Shown: piece after piece, positions 8,586-16,042 of the stretch
Numbering within the stretch: the first letter of the stretch is position 1
Layout: every line of letters begins with the position of its first letter
Source of the DNA: Bacillus litorisediminis
GTDB lineage: Bacteria > Bacillota > Bacilli > Bacillales > JC228
Length of the DNA: 64,000 nucleotides
NCBI RefSeq assembly: GCF_022808645.1
Contig: NZ_JAKZKT010000016.1
Coordinates: 28,193 to 92,192 of the forward strand
Direction of reading: 5' to 3'
Notes under the pieces: model-generated
What the model was told of the DNA's origin: nothing
Databases searched by the model: none
Seen by the model: the letters and a program-made list of their open reading frames with translations, nothing else
Made by a program: the position numbers and the translations under genes

Positions 8586-9752
8586 TTATTTCCCAAGTAC
8601 CCATTTGCTTTTCCGGAACATCGTATAGGCGATGCCAAAACTCAGGGCTATAAAGAAAACTGAGCTCACTATGACGTATAGAATACTTTGGAAATCATAA
8701 ATTCCATAGATTAGTTGTTTGATGAGAGCAAAAATGTTCATAAATGGAATCAAGAAATGCATATCAGTTAACTCATTTGGTGATTGACTGATTAAGAGAA
8801 AGTAAGGCACCATTGCCAATGATGAAAGTGGCGCCATGTAGTTCTGCCCTTCTTTCATCGTATTTGCTATTAAACTGAAAATGATGAGCAGACTGGCAAC
8901 TAATACAGCAAACAGGATCAGTCCTACGCCTAAACTGGTTACAAAGAAGGATAAGTTCTCATGGATATTCATTGCTTCATATAATTTTTCCGTAAAATAC
9001 ATGACACCTATAACAAAAGTGAGAAGCGAGAATATGCCGCTGATGACACCTAAGCTTGAAATGGCAAGCCATTTCCCCACGATGATATGCAAGCGGTTTA
9101 CCGGGGTCATAAGAAGGGCTTCCATTGTTTTTCTTTCTTTTTCTCCTGCAAATAGATCATTGGCGATCGACATTTCACCCATTATTACACTTAGCACAAG
9201 AATCAGCTGAGCAAAAATGGTAATCATGTACAAGGACATTTCATTGTCTTCACCACTAGTCGTTTCTTGAGTAATGGTAAAAGGCTGAAGCAAGCTTGGG
9301 TCTACATCCTGATCTGCCAATGAATCGATAATCACTTGCTGCTTCTTTGATTCTAAATGACTGTTAATGGTATCAGCTGCTGTACTTGCTTTTTGGCTGG
9401 CTGGATCAAAGAACATCGTAATGCTGGGATTTTCATGATTGACTAGCTTATCCGAAAAAGAAACATCTGTTTGAATCGCAACCTGTGCTTCTCCATTCTC
9501 GACCAGGACATTAGGTTCTTCGTTTACCACAATGTCAATGTTATCAATCTCCTCAAGCCAATCTATAAGCTGGGGATCTGTGTTTTCCTGAACAGCAACT
9601 TCGTAAGTATCTACTTTTTCCGCTAAAAAGACTCGGTCGAAAAACAATACAAGAGCCAGGTTAAATAGGACTGGAATTAAGACTGTTAAAAGGATCGTTT
9701 TGCGGTCACGCAAAGCGTCCAGCATTTCTTTTTTATAAATATACCAACTCAT
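8586..9752 (-). CDS. natB: ABC-2 type permease, NatB-like
   Basis: 388 residues. One N-terminal membrane segment (about 20-40), a large extracytoplasmic loop of about 130 residues, then five or six C-terminal membrane segments: the ABC-2 exporter layout. It contains the typical LFAGEKERKTMEALLMTPV segment before the second membrane region. It overlaps the ATPase gene by 4 bp. In B. subtilis NatAB (246 and 386 residues) is a sodium exporter induced by the neighbouring NatK/NatR system; sizes match and a LytTR regulator and a NatK-like kinase lie next door here, so NatB is the best call. Sodium as substrate is inferred from that system. Confidence 0.8.
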   Translation of the reverse strand: MSWYIYKKEMLDALRDRKTILLTVLIPVLFNLALVLFFDRVFLAEKVDTYEVAVQENTDPQLIDWLEEIDNIDIVVNEEPNVLVENGEAQVAIQTDVSFSDKLVNHENPSITMFFDPASQKASTAADTINSHLESKKQQVIIDSLADQDVDPSLLQPFTITQETTSGEDNEMSLYMITIFAQLILVLSVIMGEMSIANDLFAGEKERKTMEALLMTPVNRLHIIVGKWLAISSLGVISGIFSLLTFVIGVMYFTEKLYEAMNIHENLSFFVTSLGVGLILFAVLVASLLIIFSLIANTMKEGQNYMAPLSSLAMVPYFLLISQSPNELTDMHFLIPFMNIFALIKQLIYGIYDFQSILYVIVSSVFFIALSFGIAYTMFRKSKWVLGK

Positions 9753-10492
9753 GATCGAGTCCCCCTTACTAAGCGAGACATAAAGATGTAGTTTAAGTCT
9801 TCACTTTCTTCTTCCTGATACAGCTGTTTAAGGGAACCGTTAAAAACTAATTCCCCTTTATGAATCATAACAATCGATTCACAGAGGGCGGTGACTTCCT
9901 CCATGATATGACTTGAGAAAATAATGGTTTTTCCTTCCCTTTTCAGCTGCCGAATAACTTCGCGAAAAAGGTTCGCGGCAGTGATATCTAAACCAGTCGT
10001 CGGTTCATCTAATAAAATGATATCGGGATCATGAAGCAACGTCCGGGCAATCATCACCTTTTGTCTCATCCCCTTTGAAAATCCTTCTACCTTCCGATCT
10101 AAGATCTCCTTGATTCCAAAGCGAGTCGCCAGCTCTTCTATTCTGTTTTTCGCTTCATGATTGCTTAATTTATAGAGCTTAGCAAAATACATAAGGTTTT
10201 CCTGAGCCGTCAGGCGGTCATATAGCCCGGTTTCGCTGCCAAATAAAACACCGATTCTTGCCTTCACTTTCATTGGTTCCGCATGAATATTTATCCCATC
10301 CATTAAAATCGAACCGCTCGAAGGCTCTAAAATCGTTGAAATCATACGAAGCAAAGTGGTTTTGCCAGCTCCGTTTTCTCCAAGCAAACCAATGACTTCG
10401 CCTTTTTTCACAGAAAATGTTACATGCTGAACAGCAGCAATCGTTTTTTTTCTATCCTTAAAAATCCTAGAAACATCTTTTATTTCAATCAT
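9749..10492 (-). CDS. natA: ABC transporter ATPase, NatA-like
   Basis: 247 residues. Walker A GENGAGKTT, Q-loop region FGSETGLYDRLTAQENL, signature FSKGMRQKV, Walker B IILLDEPTTGLD and H-loop SSHIMEE are all present. First gene of a two-gene operon with the permease (4-bp overlap). The ATG follows AGGAGC. Divergent from a LytTR response regulator with about 150 bp between the starts, as expected if that regulator controls it. In the NatAB system this subunit powers sodium efflux. Confidence 0.82.
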   Translation of the reverse strand: MIEIKDVSRIFKDRKKTIAAVQHVTFSVKKGEVIGLLGENGAGKTTLLRMISTILEPSSGSILMDGINIHAEPMKVKARIGVLFGSETGLYDRLTAQENLMYFAKLYKLSNHEAKNRIEELATRFGIKEILDRKVEGFSKGMRQKVMIARTLLHDPDIILLDEPTTGLDITAANLFREVIRQLKREGKTIIFSSHIMEEVTALCESIVMIHKGELVFNGSLKQLYQEEESEDLNYIFMSRLVRGTRS

Positions 10493-10644
10493 CGATTTTG
10501 TGGCTCCTTCGTTTGTTTTTACACATGTATTGTACTGTTTTTTACCTTTGTTGCCTGTAAAGATGTCGTTAAATGTCCTTTTGTCGTCGTGAAAATGGCT
10601 TTTTTATGTTGTAAACATGTTAAAATATATAAAATGGAGTGTGG
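10493..10644. promoter_or_regulatory. divergent promoter region natA / LytTR regulator
   Basis: AT-rich intergenic region with no ORF. It must hold promoters for both directions and, by analogy with NatR, LytTR-type binding repeats. I could not place the boxes with confidence. Confidence 0.45.
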
Positions 10645-11352
10645 ATGAAAATGGTAAAGGTAGGATTAGTAGATGATTCCATTTACGATTTGGAAAAATT
10701 GAATATAAGCTTATCCAGTGAAGAGGACATTTCCATTGTGTTTTCTACGAGTGATTCAGAGGAAGCCTACCAAAATATTAAAAAAGGGCAAATTGATTTA
10801 CTTATTACAGATATTGAGATGCCTAAACTATCCGGGTATGAGCTGGCAGATCTTATAAATAGCTATGCCCTAGATATTGATGTGATTTTTGTAACAGGCT
10901 TTAGCGGGTATGCAGTTCACGCGTTTGAGTTAAACGTGTTGGACTATATAATGAAACCTTATTCGAAGGAAAGGCTGCTAAAAGGAATCCGGCGCCGGGT
11001 TCAAAAAAATAAATTAGCCAGCGATACGAAGAAGCTTGTCATCAAAACAAAAACAGATATTCATTTCATTGATAAAAAAGATATTATTTTTATAGAAAGA
11101 ACAGGCAGATCCACAACCATTGTTACAGTTGACGATGAATATACCGTTTATACACCGTTAGCTGAGCTGGAGGAGGAGCTTTCAAAAAAGAATTTTGTCC
11201 GGTCGCACCGAGGCTTTATTATTAACATTCACTTTGTAAAAAATTTTTCTTTGTATACAAAAAAATCGTATTTGGTTAGCTTCCAAAACACAAAACGAAC
11301 AGCTATGGTAACGAGGGCAAATCTTGAACGAATCCAAAAAGAGTATTTTTAA
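10645..11352 (+). CDS. natR: LytTR-family response regulator, NatR-like
   Basis: About 235 residues. N-terminal receiver domain with acidic pocket DDS and phospho-acceptor Asp in LLITDIEMPKLSG (about residue 54), conserved Thr in VTGF and Lys in MKPY. C-terminal LytTR DNA-binding domain from about residue 135 (KDIIFIERTGR, FVRSHRGFIIN). GTG at 10639 is possible, but the ATG at 10645 is better spaced from the GGAG. By position it should activate natAB in response to the kinase encoded two genes downstream. In B. subtilis kinase and regulator are adjacent; here a glycerophosphodiesterase gene lies between. Confidence 0.8.
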   Translation: MKMVKVGLVDDSIYDLEKLNISLSSEEDISIVFSTSDSEEAYQNIKKGQIDLLITDIEMPKLSGYELADLINSYALDIDVIFVTGFSGYAVHAFELNVLDYIMKPYSKERLLKGIRRRVQKNKLASDTKKLVIKTKTDIHFIDKKDIIFIERTGRSTTIVTVDDEYTVYTPLAELEEELSKKNFVRSHRGFIINIHFVKNFSLYTKKSYLVSFQNTKRTAMVTRANLERIQKEYF

Positions 11353-11384
11353 TTTTACTCTGTTGAAGTGAATCGGGAGGAAAG

Positions 11385-12362
11385 ATGACGAGATTAAAGA
11401 AAAATATAAAAAGGCTTTTAATGTTTTTAATGATTTTAGCAGCTTTTATTTATTTAAACAACACATCATTATTCATTAAGGATCATGGAAGGGAACCTTT
11501 GTTGCTGGCCCATCGGGGAATGGCACAAACTTTTTCTATGGAAGGAATTGAATGGGATACATGTACAGCTGAACGGATTTATGAACCTGAACATCCCTAT
11601 CTTGAAAATACAATTCCGTCTATACGAGCAGCTTTTGAGGCAGGAGCAGATATAGTGGAATTTGATATAAAAAGAACGAAAGATGATCAATTTGCTGTAT
11701 TTCATGACGCAACACTCGAATGCCGCACTAATGCAGCAGGGGAACCATCCGAATATACAATGGATGAATTAAAACAATTGGACATTGGATATGGGTATAC
11801 GGCAGACGGCGGTAAGACTTTTCCGTTTCGTGGAAAAGGAATTGGCTTAATGCCATCTATGACAGAAGTATTATCGCAATTTCCAAAACATGAGTTACTG
11901 ATTCATATAAAAAGCAATTCTCATGAAGATGGTGAACTGCTCGTTCGCTTTCTGGAAGAATTACCGCGGGAGCAATTAAAGCTGATTACTGTTTACGGTG
12001 ACAATGAGCCCATTCAGATTGTAAAAGAAAAGCTGCCTGAACTTCGAGTCATGTCGTTAGATACAATGAAAAGCTGCCTGCTTCCCTACATAGCAGTGGG
12101 GTGGACAGGGTATGTACCATCGGCATGTGAAAATACACAGTTGCATATCCCGGAAAAGTACGCCCCCTATTTATGGGGATTCCCAAACAAGTTTTTAAAG
12201 AGAATGGAAGAGGCCCATACACGGGTTATATTGGTTGCTGGTGATGGAGACTGGTCAGAAGGGTTTGATCGAGAGGAGGACCTGGATCGTCTGCCTAAAA
12301 ATTATAATGGGGGTATTTGGACGAATCGGATTGATATTATTTCACCCATTATAAAGAAATAA
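11385..12362 (+). CDS. glycerophosphodiester phosphodiesterase family protein, membrane-anchored
   Basis: 325 residues. One N-terminal membrane segment (LLMFLMILAAFIYL), then a GDPD TIM-barrel: first catalytic His in LLAHRGMAQ, ENTIPSIRAAFEAGADIVEFDIKRTKDDQFAVFHDATL with the metal-binding Glu and Asp and second His, and a late conserved W (GIWTNRID). Such enzymes hydrolyse glycerophosphodiesters to an alcohol and glycerol-3-phosphate; the anchor puts it on the outer face of the membrane. It lies 32 bp after the response regulator and about 110 bp before the kinase gene, so it may be co-transcribed with them. Its link to sodium export is unknown. Confidence 0.85.
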   Translation: MTRLKKNIKRLLMFLMILAAFIYLNNTSLFIKDHGREPLLLAHRGMAQTFSMEGIEWDTCTAERIYEPEHPYLENTIPSIRAAFEAGADIVEFDIKRTKDDQFAVFHDATLECRTNAAGEPSEYTMDELKQLDIGYGYTADGGKTFPFRGKGIGLMPSMTEVLSQFPKHELLIHIKSNSHEDGELLVRFLEELPREQLKLITVYGDNEPIQIVKEKLPELRVMSLDTMKSCLLPYIAVGWTGYVPSACENTQLHIPEKYAPYLWGFPNKFLKRMEEAHTRVILVAGDGDWSEGFDREEDLDRLPKNYNGGIWTNRIDIISPIIKK

Positions 12363-12474
12363 AAAGCGGAATAGTCAACTCAGCTGTAGAGCGGTTATTT
12401 AAAAAGATTTAACATGTTTGTATTAAAAATATATTAGAACATTTGATATAGCCGGACTAAAAAGGAGATTGCTT

Positions 12475-13466
12475 GTGCAATTAAGCATACCAAATCTTTT
12501 GCCTATCATTTTTCACTTTTGCTTAGCTCTTAGTTTTTTAGTTAAAAATATCGATTTTTTGAATAGTGCCATCGTGATTTTGGGGACAGTTTGCTTTTTC
12601 CTATTTTTTCTTAAAAATAGACCAGTGCGATTCCTTTCTTCTAACTATCAATACCTCACCAAGTGGTTTTATCTGATACAAGGTATATTTGTGCTGACTG
12701 TCTTTTATGTGGAATCTACATGGGTCTCCGTTCTCTGCTGGTGCGGATTATTTTTTTAGAAATAATCAGACGTAATATAGGGGGCAGATTTTTTCATTTG
12801 GAGGATTCCATTGAAAAGTTAGAAAAAGAACGGGATCAATATAATCATGCTTTTCGGGAAATACGAGCCCAGCGTCATGATTTTTTAAAGCATGTCAGTG
12901 TAACGCAGCATTTATTGGAGGAGCAGAAAGTAGAGGATGCCCTCCGCTATTTTAATGAATTAATTGGAGAATATAAACAGGTAAACGCTTCGATTAAAGG
13001 GGAGGATGGCCATATTGCGGCGATTCTATTTCAGTATCAAAAGCTGTGTAACGATTCCGGGATACCATTCACCTGCGACTTTGAAGTACCTTTATCTTCT
13101 TTACCTATGAAGAAAACCGACCAAAGCAAATTGATTAGTAATCTCCTTGAGAATAGTTTTGAAGCTGCTGATGAATACAGGAAACAAAAAGGTGTCGCAC
13201 GGATTGAAATGAGGTCAGGCTTATATGGAGGTATTTTTATTTTAGAATTAAAAAACAGCACTCTGCCGCTGCCAAACGAGCTGTCAGACCATTTGTTTCA
13301 TGAGTTTGAATACAGTACAAAGACTGGTCACCACGAAGGGCTGGGAACCTTTATTATTGCGTCTTTGGTTAAACAGTATCATGGTGATTTATCATATAAA
13401 TATATGGGAAACGAGCTTTCTGTTAAAATCAAACTGCCTATCATAACAAACAGAGAGGAGCACTAA
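12475..13466 (+). pseudogene. natK: NatK-like sensor histidine kinase, split by a frameshift
   Basis: Two overlapping frames make one kinase. Frame 1 from GTG 12475 (AAAGGAG site) encodes three or four membrane helices and stops at 12757-12759. The continuation is in another frame: coiled segment, RAQRHDFLKHV with the phospho-acceptor His, N-box NLLENSFEA and G-box HHEGLGTF, ending at 13466. The break sits in a run of seven T at 12751-12757; one extra T would restore a single frame of about 330 codons reading through LFFLEIIRRN. Spo0B/NatK-type kinases sense membrane or ionic signals and phosphorylate LytTR regulators. Either a real inactivation, a slippage-variable gene, or an assembly error in the homopolymer. 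Confidence 0.8.
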
Positions 13467-13467
13467 G

Positions 13468-14451
13468 ATGAACTATGGTGTGATCGGTACAAGTGATATT
13501 ACAATCCGTTTTATTGAGTCGGCTCAGGAGACAACGGATTTCAATTTAACGAGTGTTTATTCAAGATCCTATGACAAAGCAAAACAATTCGCAGACAGAT
13601 TTAATGCTCCAGCCGTTTATACGGATTTAAATGAAATGGCCAACAGTGATCAAGTTGATATAGTATATATTGCTTCCCCTAATTCCTTGCACTTTGAACA
13701 AGTGAAGCTTTTCTTGCGGCATAAAAAGCATGTTATTTGCGAGAAACCCATCTTCTCAAATCTCTATGAATGGCAGGCTGCTTTTCAGTTAGCGGATGAA
13801 AACGGTGTATTTTTATTCGAAGCAGCCCGCAATATTCACGCTCCTAATTTTAAACGGTTGAAAGAGAATGTGCATAGGATCGGGAAAATCCGGAGTGCCG
13901 TGCTTTCATATATGAAATATTCGTCAAGATATGATCTGGTACTTAAGGGAGAAGAACCGACTATTTTTTCGCTAAAGTTTTCGGGGGGAGCTTTGGTCGA
14001 TTTGGGTGTGTATCCGATTTTTGCTGCGGTATCTTTATTTGGAGTGCCAAAGAAAGTGACATATTTTCCGGTGATTATTGCGACTGGTGTAGATGGGAGC
14101 GGGACGCTGATACTGGAATACGACGGTTTTGTCTGCACGATTCTTTGCTCGAAAATTGTGAATGCGGATCTCCCTTGCGAAATCCACGGCGAGGCAGGAA
14201 CCATTGCTTTTAATCATATTGCTCCGCCTACTAAGATAGAGTATAAGGATCGATTAACCGGGGGGACAGAAGAGCTGGCAATACCACAAAAAGAATTGGA
14301 TATGGTTTATGAGATCGAGGCTTTTAAAGAGATTATCGAGAATCAAGACCGTGAAAGGTATGAAGAGCTAGGAAGAATTAGCGAGGCCGTCTTGAGAATT
14401 ACGGAAGAAGCACGCAGACAAAATGGGATTGTGTTCGGGGTTGAACGTTAG
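13468..14451 (+). CDS. Gfo/Idh/MocA family oxidoreductase
   Basis: 327 residues. N-terminal Rossmann fold beginning MNYGVIGTSDI (a variant of the GxGxxG motif), the family EKP motif in HVICEKPI at about residue 93, and a C-terminal alpha/beta domain with GGALVDLGVYP. Uses NAD(P) to oxidise or reduce sugars or polyols; the substrate is not predictable. The ATG is 1 base after the stop of the kinase reading frame with GAGAGGAG overlapping that end, so it is coupled to the natK transcript. Length and sequence resemble B. subtilis YulF. Confidence 0.87.
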   Translation: MNYGVIGTSDITIRFIESAQETTDFNLTSVYSRSYDKAKQFADRFNAPAVYTDLNEMANSDQVDIVYIASPNSLHFEQVKLFLRHKKHVICEKPIFSNLYEWQAAFQLADENGVFLFEAARNIHAPNFKRLKENVHRIGKIRSAVLSYMKYSSRYDLVLKGEEPTIFSLKFSGGALVDLGVYPIFAAVSLFGVPKKVTYFPVIIATGVDGSGTLILEYDGFVCTILCSKIVNADLPCEIHGEAGTIAFNHIAPPTKIEYKDRLTGGTEELAIPQKELDMVYEIEAFKEIIENQDRERYEELGRISEAVLRITEEARRQNGIVFGVER

Positions 14452-14483
14452 TCGCATCTAGTAATCATCTGATTAGTCTGTTC

Positions 14484-14690
14484 TCAGTTCGGAAAAACGA
14501 TTGTAAGTTCGGTAAAGGTTTTGCTAAGTTCTGTAAAATGATTCTGAATCCGGTTTAGTCGGTGACGGGTTCGGTAAAAACGTTGTGAGTTCGCTTAACC
14601 AAATTCCGAGTACGGTTAAATAGGTTCTAAGTTCTGTAAAACAGAGGTGAGTTCTGTAAAACCTCACTAAGTTCAGTAAAACCAAAAGAA
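14484..14690 (+). repeat. array A: about ten degenerate 20-21 bp units, AGTTCNGTAAAAC type
   Basis: Directly after the oxidoreductase gene, units beginning AGTTCGGTAAA, AGTTCTGTAAAA or similar recur every 20-21 bases with 7-8 variable bases between. About ten units are recognisable, the middle ones more decayed. No ORF with a ribosome site. Not CRISPR-like: the repeated part is shorter than the period and imperfect. Confidence 0.8.
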
Positions 14691-14810
14691 AATAAATATT
14701 TATTTTGTATTTCCGCCTCCCAAACCAGAATTTCATTAGAATAATATCATTTCTTGTCTGGGACAATAGGTAGTAGTAATCGAACTATTACATAAATGGA
14801 GGTACCTGCG

Positions 14811-14966
14811 ATGTCCAAACAAGGGATGCAAAATAAAGATCAAAAGCGCCAGCAGCTGAAAGGCCAGGAAGGTAAAAATGATATAGAATTTGGTACGGAT
14901 ATGCAAGTAGGCAACAGCCAAAATCAAAGCCAAAAGAAAAGCGGACGTCAAAAAAATAAAAAATAA
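14811..14966 (+). CDS. small basic, glutamine/lysine-rich protein (spore-protein-like)
   Basis: 51 codons from an ATG preceded by GGAGGTACCTGCG, ending in front of a clear terminator, which argues for a real gene. The product is very hydrophilic, with no hydrophobic segment, starts MSKQGMQNKDQKRQQLKG and ends in a KKSGRQKNKK tail. In size and composition it resembles minor small acid-soluble spore proteins of Bacillus, but I cannot place it in a named Ssp family. If spore-specific, a sigma-G-type promoter would be expected upstream; I did not find one convincingly. Confidence 0.65.
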   Translation: MSKQGMQNKDQKRQQLKGQEGKNDIEFGTDMQVGNSQNQSQKKSGRQKNKK

Positions 14967-14972
14967 GTGTAA

Positions 14973-14998
14973 CAGGAGGGTGGTTATCCATCCTCCTT
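14973..14998 (+). terminator. terminator of the 51-aa gene
   Basis: Arms AGGAGGGTGG and CCATCCTCCT around TTAT. One mismatch-type pair; followed by TATTTGTTG. Confidence 0.75.
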
Positions 14999-15150
14999 AT
15001 TTGTTGTTAACTCGGTTCAGGAAAGGAAAATAATAAAATCGGTTCTAGTAAAAAAGATTCAATTATAGACATTGTGAGCAAAATGAATAAAAAATTGAAT
15101 CTCTTTTTGTAAAAATGAATGTGCATTTAAATTTTCAGGAGGTTTTCAGT

Positions 15151-15693
15151 ATGAAAATTGCAGCAATGGTAGGCAGTAACCGAAAGGAATCCTACAATAA
15201 GAGACTGGCGCGATACATGCAAAACCGATACGCAGATAAAATGGAAATTGAGATTCTTCCAATCGACCAGCTCCCTATGTACAATCAGGATGATGAAATG
15301 GATCCTCCTGCAATTGTAAAAGATTTGAGAGAGCAGATTTTAAATAGTGATGGTCTGTTATTTGTTACACCGGAATATAACCATTCTGTTCCAGCCCTTT
15401 TAAAAAATGCAATTGACTGGTTTTCCAGAGTGGAAAAAGTAATGGTGAAAAAACCGGCCATGATTGTTGGGGCTTCTGGAGGCATTCTTGGAACAGCCCG
15501 TGCGCAAATGCATCTCCGTCAAATTTTAAACTCTCCTGGAGTATCGGCATTAACCCTTCCAGGCAATGAAGTATTGATTGGCACAGTCCAAGAAAAGATA
15601 GACGAGTCAGGGAATTTGATTCATGAACCGACTGTCCAATTTCTGGATCAGGTAGTGACGAACTTCATGGACTGGGCAGAAAAAATAAAATAA
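15151..15693 (+). CDS. NADPH-dependent FMN reductase / azoreductase family
   Basis: 180 residues. The start ATG at 15151 has an AGGAGGT site; the frame is open 36 bases upstream but without a site. Flavodoxin-like fold: VGSNRKESYNKRLARYM binds FMN phosphate, DQLPMYNQDDE, then TPEYNHSVPALLKNAIDWFSR, the family hallmark, and GASGGILGTARAQMHLR. Reduces flavins, quinones or azo dyes using NADPH in the cytoplasm; YhdA of B. subtilis is a similar protein. Monocistronic by spacing. A repeat array starts immediately after the stop. Confidence 0.88.
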   Translation: MKIAAMVGSNRKESYNKRLARYMQNRYADKMEIEILPIDQLPMYNQDDEMDPPAIVKDLREQILNSDGLLFVTPEYNHSVPALLKNAIDWFSRVEKVMVKKPAMIVGASGGILGTARAQMHLRQILNSPGVSALTLPGNEVLIGTVQEKIDESGNLIHEPTVQFLDQVVTNFMDWAEKIK

Positions 15694-15699
15694 GAATAG

Positions 15700-15969
15700 A
15701 AATGATAAAAAGAGATTCGTCGATAAAAAGCCAGAAGTCGTTGATAAAAGGTTGCTTCGTTGATAAAGAGCCGAAATTCGTTGATAATAGAGAAAATTCG
15801 TTGATAATAGAGAAAATTCGTTGATAAACAGGAAGTAATCGTTGATAAAGTGCCAGAAGTCGTTGATAAAGGTACCAAATTCATTGATAAAACATCGATT
15901 CTCTGAAAAGAAGCGAAAATCCGTTGATAAAAGGATGAAATTCATAGAAATAGCAGTAAATTCGTTGGA
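15700..15969 (+). repeat. array B: about twelve 20-21 bp units, TTCGTTGATAAA type
   Basis: Units with core CGTTGATAAA followed by 6-8 variable bases and AATT recur every 20-21 bases; two adjacent units are identical (CGTTGATAATAGAGAAAATT), showing recent tandem duplication. Decayed units lie at both ends. The same family recurs at 40529-40630. Minus-strand ORFs through it (15607-15975) are products of the repeat and have no ribosome site. Confidence 0.85.
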
Positions 15970-16042
15970 CCTCACTTTTGCAGGGTGGGGTATTTCTTTT
16001 GCCCAAAAACAGGTAAGATAGAGGTATCTAAACGTGAATTAG

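Noticed and set aside
15607..15975. 122-codon minus ORF over array B
   Set aside because: Low-complexity product of the repeat (FINEF, LLSTN), overlapping the end of the FMN reductase gene; no ribosome site.
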